A DNA stretch of 64,000 nt. Source: Rhizorhabdus wittichii RW1. Lineage in GTDB: Bacteria; Pseudomonadota; Alphaproteobacteria; Sphingomonadales; Sphingomonadaceae. The translations under genes and the position numbers were made by a program. Position 1 is the stretch's first letter; every line of letters starts with the position of its first letter. Under the pieces are notes generated by a model that saw only the letters and a list, made by a program, of their open reading frames with translations, was not told the origin of the DNA and searched no databases. The stretch is taken from contig CP000699.1 in assembly GCA_000016765.1 (NCBI GenBank), positions 992,001 to 1,056,000 of the forward strand, written 5' to 3'. Shown piece after piece: positions 36,407-44,490 of the stretch.

Positions 36407-39043
36407 CTATCGCCGGCCGGCGGCGGCCCGCGACGACGCCAGCTCCAGATGCCGGACCATCGCCCCCGCCGAGGCGCGGTTCGGCGCGCCGAGCTTCTCC
36501 AGCACATTGCGGACGTGCCATTTGACGGTGTGCTCGGACAGGCCCAGCCGCCGGGCGATCCACTTGTTCTTGTGCCCTTCGATCACCAACGAGAGGATCT
36601 CGCCCTCGCGCGCGCTCAGGCCATGCTCGGTCGCGGCCAGTTGCAGGGCGTCGCTCGTCTCCGGCCCGGTCCCCTCCCCGTCCCAGTCGCCGTTGAGCAG
36701 TGCCTGGACCGGATCGGGCGCCTCGCGGAAGACCATCGGAAAACGCTCGCCGGTGACGCGTGCCTGCCGCGCCAGCCGGTTCGCGGCGGCGTCCTGGCGG
36801 CCGAGCTGGATCTGCGCCTCGACCAGCAGCAGCTCGGCGCGCGGGCGGGCGCTGTTCTGCCGGCGCTCCAGCCATGCCGCGAGCCGGGGCGTCGCGCCGG
36901 CCGCCTCGCCCCAGCGCCCTTCCGCGATCATCATCCGCAGCCGGCTGATCTCCACGTCGAACAGCAGCCGGTCGGGAAGCGCGCCTTCCCGCGCGGCGAA
37001 GCGGTCGAGTTCGGCCCAGACGAGCCGGAGCTGACGGACGTCCTCCTCCCCCAGCAACAGCCTGATCCGCTCGGCCGCGACCGTCGTCCGGGTCTTGCCG
37101 GCGCTGTCACCATGGCGCGACGCCGCCAGTTCGTCGAGCACGTCATGCGCCGCCGCCCGGTCGCCCAGCGCCGCGCAGGTGCGGCTCAGATAGACCGCCA
37201 GCCGGCGCTGTATCTCGATATTGCCGCACCGCCGGATCAGCGGCACGGCGAATTCGAGCTGCTGCCGCGCGGTGAGGAGGTCCCCCCGCTCATAGGCGCA
37301 GGCCCCCCGCCAGCCCCGGCACAGCGCCGCCGCGAAGGAGATGTTGCCTGCCGTGCGGTTGGCGAGCTGCTCGGCCTTGGCCAGCTCGGCATCCGCGACG
37401 TCGGCCTTGCCCTCCGCGATCAGGCAGATCGCCCGCGTGCACCGCGAGAAGATATAGCCATAGGGGCAGTCCGCCCGTAGCAGCAGCGTCCCCGCCTTGT
37501 CGCAGAAGCTCCACGCCGTCTCATAGTCGCCGATGCCGATCCGGCTCATCGTGACGAAGTTGGCGAGCGTCCCCGCCAGGAAGGGGGCGCTGTCCTCGAG
37601 CCGGTCGACCAGTTCGCCGCCGCGGACGAGGATATCCTCCAGCTCGTCGGCGGCGACGCGCATCGCGACGTCGAGCAGCTCGATCTCCGCGGTATCGCCG
37701 CCATCGCCGCGGCGCTGCGCGATCTCGCCCAGCGCCGCCTCGCCCGCCTCCCACTGGCCCGCGTGGAACAGCGCCCAGCAGCGGATCGTCGGCAACCTCG
37801 GATGGCTCTGCATGACGCTTTCGGAGACGCTCTCCAGCCAGGAGGCGAGGCGCGGTATGTCGCCCTTGTAGATCAGCGCCATCGCGCTCTCGGCGATCAG
37901 GTCCGCCGCCTTGGCCTCGTCCCTGCTCGCCAGCGCATAGGCGACCGCATCCTCGCCCAGCCCGCATTCCTCGCAATGGCGCACCGCGGCGGCATAGACC
38001 GCCGGAAGGTCGATGCCTTCGCGCGGGGCCCGGCCGCGCAGGAAATCCTGGAAGAGATGATGATAGCGATACCAGCGCTGCTGGTCGTCGAGCGGGACGA
38101 TGAAGAGGTTGGCCGCCTCGACCAGCTCGATCATGCCCTGCGCATCGGCGATTCCGGTCACCGCGCCGGCCAGGTCGCAGTCGAAACGGTCGAGCAGCGC
38201 GGTACGGAACAGGAAGTCGCGGACGTCCGCCGATTGCTCGTCGAGCACGAAGGAGCTCAGATAGTCGGCGACCTCCCTGCGGCTGCCCGCGAAATTCTCG
38301 AGCAGCTCGACATGGCCTTCCCGGCCCTTGAGCGAGAGCGAGGCGAGCTGCAATCCGGCGATCCAGCCCTCGGTCCGTGTGCAGAACAGCTCGCCGCCGC
38401 TGCGGCCGATATCGATGCCGTGGACATCGCGCATGAAGGCGGTCGCCTCGTCGCCGTCGAAGCGGAGCTGGTCGAAATCCACCTCCGCCATCGCGCTATA
38501 GGCGCGCAGCCGGGCGAGCCCGAGGTCGGGATAGGCGCGGCTCGACAGGACGATCAGCAGGTTGGGCGGCGCCAGCCGGAGGATCTCGCGCAGGACGAGG
38601 TCGTTCTCGGGCGTCGCCGCCAGATAATAATCGTCGACGAACACCGCCGTCCGCTGGCCGAGCAGCGAGACCGCGTTGACGAAGCTGTCGATGAAGTCGT
38701 CGGACTGCAACTCGAACCCGTTGAGCGCGAAGCGCTCGCCCGAAAGCTGCGCCTCGTCGGCCGCCAGCCGCAGGCTCTCCGCGAGCAGCGAGAGCAGCCG
38801 GCCCGGATTGCGGTCGCGCTCGTCGAGCGACAGCCAGGCGACGAGCCGCCCCTGCTCGCCGAGCGCCGCATACCATTGCGACATGAAGGTCGTCTTGCCC
38901 GAACCGGCGGCGGCGGTGACCAGCACGAGGCGCTTGTCCTCGAACGCGCTGGCCATGGCGAGCAGGCGGGGCCGCGCCATCGTCCGGCCCCAGTTCACGG
39001 GTGGCGTGAACTTCGTCAACGCTGCAGAGAAATGTGCCGCCAT
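36407..39043 (-). CDS. MalT-type (LAL) LuxR-family ATP-dependent transcriptional activator
   Basis: 878 residues, the size of the large ATP-binding LuxR regulators. Walker A is TAAAGSGKTT (about residues 43-52) and Walker B is RTAVFVDDYY; a STAND-type ATPase with winged helix (YRYHHLFQDFLR) leads into a long helical tetratricopeptide-like region, and the C-terminal LuxR helix-turn-helix reads LSAREGEILSLVIEGHKNKWIARRLGLSEHTVK in two parts. Members oligomerise on DNA when ATP and inducer are bound. It is divergent from the amidase-deacetylase-SDR genes and upstream of an SDR and TBDR, so it probably controls one or both sets. Repeated GGATGG motifs lie in the divergent region. Confidence 0.92.
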   Translation of the reverse strand: MAAHFSAALTKFTPPVNWGRTMARPRLLAMASAFEDKRLVLVTAAAGSGKTTFMSQWYAALGEQGRLVAWLSLDERDRNPGRLLSLLAESLRLAADEAQLSGERFALNGFELQSDDFIDSFVNAVSLLGQRTAVFVDDYYLAATPENDLVLREILRLAPPNLLIVLSSRAYPDLGLARLRAYSAMAEVDFDQLRFDGDEATAFMRDVHGIDIGRSGGELFCTRTEGWIAGLQLASLSLKGREGHVELLENFAGSRREVADYLSSFVLDEQSADVRDFLFRTALLDRFDCDLAGAVTGIADAQGMIELVEAANLFIVPLDDQQRWYRYHHLFQDFLRGRAPREGIDLPAVYAAAVRHCEECGLGEDAVAYALASRDEAKAADLIAESAMALIYKGDIPRLASWLESVSESVMQSHPRLPTIRCWALFHAGQWEAGEAALGEIAQRRGDGGDTAEIELLDVAMRVAADELEDILVRGGELVDRLEDSAPFLAGTLANFVTMSRIGIGDYETAWSFCDKAGTLLLRADCPYGYIFSRCTRAICLIAEGKADVADAELAKAEQLANRTAGNISFAAALCRGWRGACAYERGDLLTARQQLEFAVPLIRRCGNIEIQRRLAVYLSRTCAALGDRAAAHDVLDELAASRHGDSAGKTRTTVAAERIRLLLGEEDVRQLRLVWAELDRFAAREGALPDRLLFDVEISRLRMMIAEGRWGEAAGATPRLAAWLERRQNSARPRAELLLVEAQIQLGRQDAAANRLARQARVTGERFPMVFREAPDPVQALLNGDWDGEGTGPETSDALQLAATEHGLSAREGEILSLVIEGHKNKWIARRLGLSEHTVKWHVRNVLEKLGAPNRASAGAMVRHLELASSRAAAGRR

Positions 39044-39044
39044 T

Positions 39045-39183
39045 CCATCCTGCCGTAAGCCGCCGCCATCATCTTACAGGAGAGTCGAAGGCGGTAAAGA
39101 TGGCCCGGATTCCTGGCGAAGGAGCCATCTTTAAGGATGGGTCCCCGCAAAGAAATTTGTGCGCGGGCCATCCTTCGGGATGG
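39045..39183. promoter_or_regulatory. Divergent region with repeated GGATGG/CCATCC motifs
   Basis: TAAAGATGGC (39095-39104) is a perfect inverted repeat of GCCATCTTTA (39124-39133). GGATGG follows at 39135-39140, and CCATCC-TTCG-GGATGG forms a 6-bp stem with a TTCG loop at 39168-39183. Another CCATCC sits at 39045-39050 next to the regulator's start. Repeated short asymmetric boxes are the binding style of MalT-like activators, so this is a candidate operator for the adjacent regulator. Confidence 0.5.
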
Positions 39184-39237
39184 TGACCTCGCGCCCCGGC
39201 TTGGACATTTTCCGCACCGCCCTTGCGGAAGACGAAC

Positions 39238-40656
39238 ATGAACTTCGAAGACTATCAGGCGCATGACGCGCTGGCCCTCGCCGGGCTGATCCGCGGCGGA
39301 GCGGTGAGCCGGGACGAGGTCAAGGCCGCCGCCACCGCCGCCGTCGAGCGGCTGAACCCGAGTCTGAACGCCGTCATCGAGACGTTCGACGACGAACCGA
39401 CGGCGGACGACGGAGTCTTCGCCGGCGTGCCCTTTCTCGTGAAAGACCTCGTCCTCCATCGCCGGGGCGGGCTGGTGGAGATGGGATCGCGCTTCGCCCG
39501 GGGGCTGCGGACGCCGGGCGACACCTTCCTGATGGAACGTTTCCGCGCCGCCGGGCTGGTCGCGATCGGGCGGACCAACACGCCGGAGTTCGGCCATGGC
39601 TGCACGACCGAGCCGGTCGCCAACGGGCCGACGCGCAACCCCTGGAACCCGGCGCACATGGCGGGCGGCTCCAGCGGGGGATCGGCCGCCGCCGTCGCCG
39701 CCGGCATGGTGCCGATCGCGCACGGCAATGACGGCGCCGGATCGCTGCGCAACCCGGCGGCCTGCTGCGGCGTCTTCGCGCTGAAGCCCAGCCGGGGCCG
39801 GATCACCCTCGGCCCGGACTCGGGCGACGCGCTGTTCGGCATGGGCTGCGAAGGCGTGCTGTCGCGCAGCGTCCGGGATTCGGCGGCGGCGCTCGACGCG
39901 GTCGCGGGCCCGGCGGCCGGCGATCCCTATGTCATCGCGCCGCCCCACGCCCCCTATCGGCAGGAGGTCGATCGCGATCCCCCGCCGCTGCGGATCGCCG
40001 TCACCACCGATGCCTGGTCCGGCGCGCCGGTCGGCGAGGAAAGCCGGGCCGCCACCTGGCAGGCCGCCCGCCTGTGCGAGGCGCTCGGCCATCATGTCGA
40101 GGAGGCGCGGCCGGCGTTCGACTATGCGGAATATCGCCGCGCCAATATCGACGCCTGGGCGGCCGGCATGGTGAGCTGGGTCGACGGACTCGCCGCGATC
40201 AACGGCCGGGTTCCCGGCGACGACAATCTCGAAGCGGCGACCCTCGCCATCTACCGCCACGGCAAGGCGCTGAGCGCGGGCGAGCTGCTCGCCGTGCCGG
40301 CGGTCATGAACCGGATCAGCCGCGCCGTCGGCGACTTCTTCGAGACCTACGACCTGCTGCTGACGCCGGTCACCGCGACGCCGGCCGCCCCGCTCGGCAC
40401 CTATGACCAGAATGCGCCGGGCATCACGCCCGAACGCTGGTTCGATCACAAGGGCTCGTTCACGCCGTTCCTGGCGCTGTTCAACCTCACCGGCCAGCCG
40501 GCCATGTCGGTGCCGCTCTGCCAGAGCGCGGACGGCCTGCCGCTGGGGGTCCAGTTCGCCGCCGGCTTCGGCCGCGAGGACCTGCTGTTCCGGCTCGCGG
40601 GCCAGCTCGAACGCGCCTTGCCCTGGGCCTCGCGGCGACCGCCGCTCCGCCCCTGA
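39238..40656 (+). CDS. Amidase-signature family amidase
   Basis: 472 residues. The Ser-cisSer-Lys triad is visible: Lys in GVPFLVKDLVL, cis-Ser in the glycine/serine-rich AGGSSGGSAAAVAAG, and nucleophile Ser in GNDGAGSLRNPAACCG. The family hydrolyses amides, carbamates or nitrile-derived amides to acids and ammonia. ATG 39238 is preceded by GGAAG; an upstream TTG at 39223 is less likely. No signal peptide, so cytoplasmic. First gene of a plus-strand run with a polysaccharide-deacetylase-like enzyme (20-bp gap) and an SDR. Confidence 0.92.
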   Translation: MNFEDYQAHDALALAGLIRGGAVSRDEVKAAATAAVERLNPSLNAVIETFDDEPTADDGVFAGVPFLVKDLVLHRRGGLVEMGSRFARGLRTPGDTFLMERFRAAGLVAIGRTNTPEFGHGCTTEPVANGPTRNPWNPAHMAGGSSGGSAAAVAAGMVPIAHGNDGAGSLRNPAACCGVFALKPSRGRITLGPDSGDALFGMGCEGVLSRSVRDSAAALDAVAGPAAGDPYVIAPPHAPYRQEVDRDPPPLRIAVTTDAWSGAPVGEESRAATWQAARLCEALGHHVEEARPAFDYAEYRRANIDAWAAGMVSWVDGLAAINGRVPGDDNLEAATLAIYRHGKALSAGELLAVPAVMNRISRAVGDFFETYDLLLTPVTATPAAPLGTYDQNAPGITPERWFDHKGSFTPFLALFNLTGQPAMSVPLCQSADGLPLGVQFAAGFGREDLLFRLAGQLERALPWASRRPPLRP

Positions 40657-40676
40657 CGCCCATCAAAGGAGACTTC

Positions 40677-41567
40677 ATGGACCGCCTCACCGTTTGCCTG
40701 ACCTTCGACGTCGATGGCATGTCGTCCTGGATCGGCACGGCAAAAAGCCGGAACCCCAGCATGTTGTCGCGCGGCGACTTCACCGTGGTGGCGACGCCGC
40801 GCCTCCTCGACCTGCTCAGGAAGCTCGACATCCGCGGCAGCTTCGCCGTGCCCGGCCACACCGCCTATGCCTTTCCCGACATGGTCAAGCGCATCCGCGA
40901 CGAAGGCCATGAGATCGTCCACCATGGCTGGGTCCACGAGAACCCGGCCGACTTCGACGAGGCCGGCGAGCGACGCGTGCTGGAGAAGGGCCTGACCGCG
41001 CTCGACCGCGCGGCCGGGGTGCGTCCGACCGGCTATCGCTCCCCCGCCTGGGACTTCAGCCCGGCGACGGTGAAACTGCTGCTCGAATATGGCTTCCTCT
41101 ACGATTCGAGCTGCATGGGCCATGATTTCGAAGCCTATTATCTCCGTACCGGTGATGATTGGGGGCCTGATGAACCCTATCGGTTCGGTCCGACCGTCGA
41201 TCTGGTGGAGCTGCCGGTGAACTGGGCGCTCGACGATTTCCCGGCGTTCGAGTTCGTCCTCGGCATGAACCCGGCCGGCGTCATCCCCGAGGATCTCGGG
41301 CGGACCTGGAAGGCCGATTTCGACTTCGCGCTCGAACGCTGCCCGGGGGGCATCTTCAACCTCACCAACCATCCCGAGACGATCGCGCGCGGCAGCCGCC
41401 TGGCGATGCTCGAAAGGCTGATCGACCATATGCGCGGCCAGGCCGGCGTCGTGTTCGACACGCTGGGCTCCTATGCCGCGAAGTGGAAAGCCGCCAACCC
41501 GCTCGACCAGTGGAAGGCCGCCAACCCGCTCCGCACCGGGGCGAACGCGATCGTGCAGGCCGATTGA
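40677..41567 (+). CDS. Polysaccharide deacetylase-family (NodB-like) hydrolase
   Basis: 296 residues. The metal-binding set of carbohydrate esterase family 4 is visible: TFDVDG near the N terminus and H-H-G-W-V-H-E for the two histidines; the arginine motif is in TGYRSPAWDFS. No signal peptide or sugar-binding module, and the neighbours are an amidase and an SDR, so it may be one of the cytoplasmic members that open cyclic imides, allantoin-like rings or N-acyl compounds rather than a cell-wall enzyme. AAAGGAG precedes the ATG. The C-terminal tail carries a tandem WKAANPL repeat. Confidence 0.88.
   Translation: MDRLTVCLTFDVDGMSSWIGTAKSRNPSMLSRGDFTVVATPRLLDLLRKLDIRGSFAVPGHTAYAFPDMVKRIRDEGHEIVHHGWVHENPADFDEAGERRVLEKGLTALDRAAGVRPTGYRSPAWDFSPATVKLLLEYGFLYDSSCMGHDFEAYYLRTGDDWGPDEPYRFGPTVDLVELPVNWALDDFPAFEFVLGMNPAGVIPEDLGRTWKADFDFALERCPGGIFNLTNHPETIARGSRLAMLERLIDHMRGQAGVVFDTLGSYAAKWKAANPLDQWKAANPLRTGANAIVQAD
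41484..41533 (+). repeat. 27-bp tandem duplication in the deacetylase 3' end
   Basis: Two nearly identical units encode W-K-A-A-N-P-L-D-Q and W-K-A-A-N-P-L; TGGAA(A/G)GCCGCCAACCCGCTC recurs at a 27-base step. The frame is kept, so nine residues were duplicated in the tail. Confidence 0.65.
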
Positions 41568-41585
41568 GCCACGGGGAGGCACGCC

Positions 41586-42305
41586 ATGCGCCTGAAGGAC
41601 AAGGTGGCGATCGTCACCGGCGGACATAGCGGCATCGGCCGCGGCTGCGTCGAGACGCTGATCGGCGAAGGCGCGATCGTCTATGCCGCCGACCGCACGC
41701 CCTCCCCGTTCGGCACGGACGATCCGCGCCTGACCAGCGTGGCGCTCGATGTCAGCCGCGCCGACGAATGGGCCTCGCTGGCGGCCATGGTCGCGGCGGC
41801 GCATGGCGGCCTCGACCTGCTCGTCAACAATGCCGGGATCGGCTTCTTCGAGGGCATCCACGACACCTCGCTGGAGGCCTGGAACCAGGTGATCGCGGTC
41901 GACCAGACCGGCGTCATGCTGGGCATGCAGGCCTGCCTGCCGCTGCTCCGCGAACGGCGCGGCAACATCGTCAACATCGCCTCGATCTTCGGGATCATCG
42001 CGATCCCCGGCATGGCCGCCTATCATGCCGCCAAGGGCGCGGTGACCGCGATGACGCGCAACGCGGCGATCAGCTATGCCGACTGGGGCGTCCGCGTGAA
42101 CGCGATCCACCCCGGGCTGATCGACACCCCGTCGCTCCGCTCACGGGGGCCGGAGGCGGTGCAGGGCACGCTCGACGCCACGCCGCTCGGCGTGATGGGT
42201 TCCCCGCGCGACGTGGCGATGGCGGTGCTCTACCTCGGCAGCGACGAGGCCCGCTTCGTCACCGGCGCCTCGCTGGTCGTCGACGGCGGCTACACCGTCC
42301 AGTGA
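41586..42305 (+). CDS. Short-chain dehydrogenase/reductase (SDR)
   Basis: 239 residues. T-G-G-H-S-G-I-G for nucleotide binding, NNAG, catalytic Ser in NIASIFG and Y-x-x-x-K in AAYHAAKGA are present, with the C-terminal GASLVVDGGYTVQ. GGGGAGG lies upstream of ATG 41586, 18 bp after the deacetylase gene, so all three genes form one unit. The acidic residue after beta-2 (AADRTP) suggests NAD preference. It is distinct from the SDR at 35528-36283. Confidence 0.9.
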   Translation: MRLKDKVAIVTGGHSGIGRGCVETLIGEGAIVYAADRTPSPFGTDDPRLTSVALDVSRADEWASLAAMVAAAHGGLDLLVNNAGIGFFEGIHDTSLEAWNQVIAVDQTGVMLGMQACLPLLRERRGNIVNIASIFGIIAIPGMAAYHAAKGAVTAMTRNAAISYADWGVRVNAIHPGLIDTPSLRSRGPEAVQGTLDATPLGVMGSPRDVAMAVLYLGSDEARFVTGASLVVDGGYTVQ

Positions 42306-42310
42306 CGCGC

Positions 42311-44455
42311 CTATGAGAAGGTCCGCGGGATCACCTTCTCCCAGGATTTCTCGAAGAAGACCGCGTCGCCGTCCCAGGCCTTGAACGTCGCCGTCACGAC
42401 ATAGTCGTCCTTCGTCATCCGGAACGACAGATGCGTGTCGACCTTGGCGTTCCAGTCGTCGCGCCGGAAGCTCTGCGACGCCCAATAGTCGCTATGGGCG
42501 CTGAGCGGATCGTCATCGGCGATGACCGACATGTCGCGCAGTTCGGAGGCCAGCACGGTCCCGACGGGATTGACGCGGAAGGCGCCCCCACCCGACCGGT
42601 TCTCGATCGTCTGCACCTCGCCGGTCCGGGTCACCGTCATGGCGGGGGGGCGATCGGGCGTCAGCACCGTCTCGGCGATATAGGGAGGGACGAACGGATC
42701 GCCGAGCGGCTTCAGCAGAGCGTCGCTCGCCCTGGGCGCGCGCACCGGCAGGATCAGCGAGCTCGCGCCCGGATAGAGGGTCAGCGTCACCGGCTCGGGC
42801 GACGGGAAGACCAGCGGCCAGTAGGAGGTCGAGATCGCCACCCGCAGGCGCGCGCCGGCTTTGAAGGCCATGCTGCAATGCTTCATCGGCACATGGACCT
42901 TGTAGCGGGTCCCCGGCACCAGCATCGCGGGATGCTCATGGCTGTCGCGATGGGTGAGGTTGAGCACGCCATAGCTGATCCGGCGCGAGGTCCCGTCGGG
43001 ATGGAGCTCGTCGAGACGAACGGCGACGAGCGCCACCGGCCTGTCGACCGACAGTTCGAGGTCGACGGCGGGGAAGCCGAGGATCTCCATCCTTTCCGCG
43101 AGCGGCGCGCCGTCGAACACCAGCGAGCGGGCATCGTCGACCCGTTGGTCGGTCGGCAGCTGGACCCGCAGCAGATCGCTGTTCCCGGCGCCGGCCGGGC
43201 ACCAATAGCCCGCCGCGATGCCGACCGTCTGATGTGGTGCGAGGGTCAGCGGAGCGCCCGTCTCGGGTTCCGCCGCCAGGCCCTGCCGGTTGAGGAACAG
43301 GCGTCGCGACCGGATATTGGATGACGGCCAGCCGGGCTCGGCGACCCAGCGGCCCGCCACCGTCTCGCTTCCGTCATGTGCGGCGTCGTCCTGCATCCAG
43401 GCGCGATAGGCCGGCTCCTCCATGATGCCGGTGTCGACGCCCTTGAGCCAATGGTCCCACCAGCGCCGCGCCTCGGTGAGATAGTCGATCAACGGCCCCG
43501 GGCCGCCGGTGTGCGGATAGCTGTGCCCCCATGGTCCGATCAGCGCCTTCCTCGGCACCGTCAGATGCTCCATCAGCCGGGGCACCGCGTTCGGATAGCC
43601 GTCGACCCAACCGCCGATCGCATAGACCGGGACCTGGATCGCCGCATGATCCTCGCTGACCGAGCCGTGCTTCCAGAACGCGTCGCGCGTCTGGTGACTC
43701 AGCCAGTCGGCGATCACCAGGTCGAGCCCCTCGCAGCGGGCGCGCCACATAGCGCGCCAGCGATCGCCCACCACCTGCGGATCGGGCGGATAGCCCTGGA
43801 GCGCGAAGAACACCGATCCCCACACGCCCATGTCCTGACAGATGGTACCGCCCAGATAATGGGCGTCGTCGCCGTAGCGATCGTCGGAACAGCCATGGAC
43901 GAGGATCGCCTCGAGCGCGGGCGGCCGCCGCGCCGCTATCTGCAAGGCGCTGAAGCCGCTCCACGACAGGCCGGTCATCCCGACCTTTCCGGTGCACCAT
44001 TTCTGCCGGGCGACCCAGGCGATGATCTCCAGGCCGTCGTCCTGCTCGACCTTCAGATATTCGTCCTTGAGCACCCCTTCGGAATCGCCCGATCCGCGAA
44101 TGTCCGGGTGGATGCAGGCATAGCCGTGCGACGCGAAATAGTTGAACAGCCGGTCGTCTTCGGAGCGGGTGATGTCGCGGCGGCGATAGGGCCAATATTG
44201 GATGATCGCGGGGACCGGATTCCGGTCGGCGTCGGCGGGAAGCACGATCCGCAGGGCGAGCCGGGTCCCGTCCGACATCGTCACCCATGCCGTTTCGATG
44301 ACCCTGATCTCGCGCGGTCCCATCGGGGACTGGCCGATCCCCGTGGCGGCGAGCGCGCGCGCGCCGCCCGCCGCCAACGGCGCCGCGCAGGAAAGCTCCA
44401 GTAACGCGCGGCGGGACAGGTTCCGCGCTCCCTCCCGATCGCTTCCGGAACCCAT
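42311..44455 (-). CDS. CocE/NonD-family (S15) hydrolase, Tat-exported
   Basis: 714 residues. A Tat-like signal (LSRRALLELSCAAPLAAGG) precedes an alpha/beta-hydrolase domain of the X-Pro dipeptidyl-peptidase/cocaine-esterase type, with nucleophile Ser166 in GLSWSG, acid in GGWVDGYP and His in GPWGHSYP, then the C-terminal jelly-roll domain. GGAGG precedes ATG 44455. It follows the TBDR at 44491 by 35 bp on the same strand. It is clearly paralogous to the protein at 52076-54190, with shared stretches such as DLRGSGxSxG, KxEQxD and WxxHWLxGVDTGIM. Ester or amide hydrolysis in the periplasm is likely. Confidence 0.88.
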   Translation of the reverse strand: MGSGSDREGARNLSRRALLELSCAAPLAAGGARALAATGIGQSPMGPREIRVIETAWVTMSDGTRLALRIVLPADADRNPVPAIIQYWPYRRRDITRSEDDRLFNYFASHGYACIHPDIRGSGDSEGVLKDEYLKVEQDDGLEIIAWVARQKWCTGKVGMTGLSWSGFSALQIAARRPPALEAILVHGCSDDRYGDDAHYLGGTICQDMGVWGSVFFALQGYPPDPQVVGDRWRAMWRARCEGLDLVIADWLSHQTRDAFWKHGSVSEDHAAIQVPVYAIGGWVDGYPNAVPRLMEHLTVPRKALIGPWGHSYPHTGGPGPLIDYLTEARRWWDHWLKGVDTGIMEEPAYRAWMQDDAAHDGSETVAGRWVAEPGWPSSNIRSRRLFLNRQGLAAEPETGAPLTLAPHQTVGIAAGYWCPAGAGNSDLLRVQLPTDQRVDDARSLVFDGAPLAERMEILGFPAVDLELSVDRPVALVAVRLDELHPDGTSRRISYGVLNLTHRDSHEHPAMLVPGTRYKVHVPMKHCSMAFKAGARLRVAISTSYWPLVFPSPEPVTLTLYPGASSLILPVRAPRASDALLKPLGDPFVPPYIAETVLTPDRPPAMTVTRTGEVQTIENRSGGGAFRVNPVGTVLASELRDMSVIADDDPLSAHSDYWASQSFRRDDWNAKVDTHLSFRMTKDDYVVTATFKAWDGDAVFFEKSWEKVIPRTFS

Positions 44456-44490
44456 CTGCCCCTCCCCTGTCGGCTATCCTCTTGCGAACG

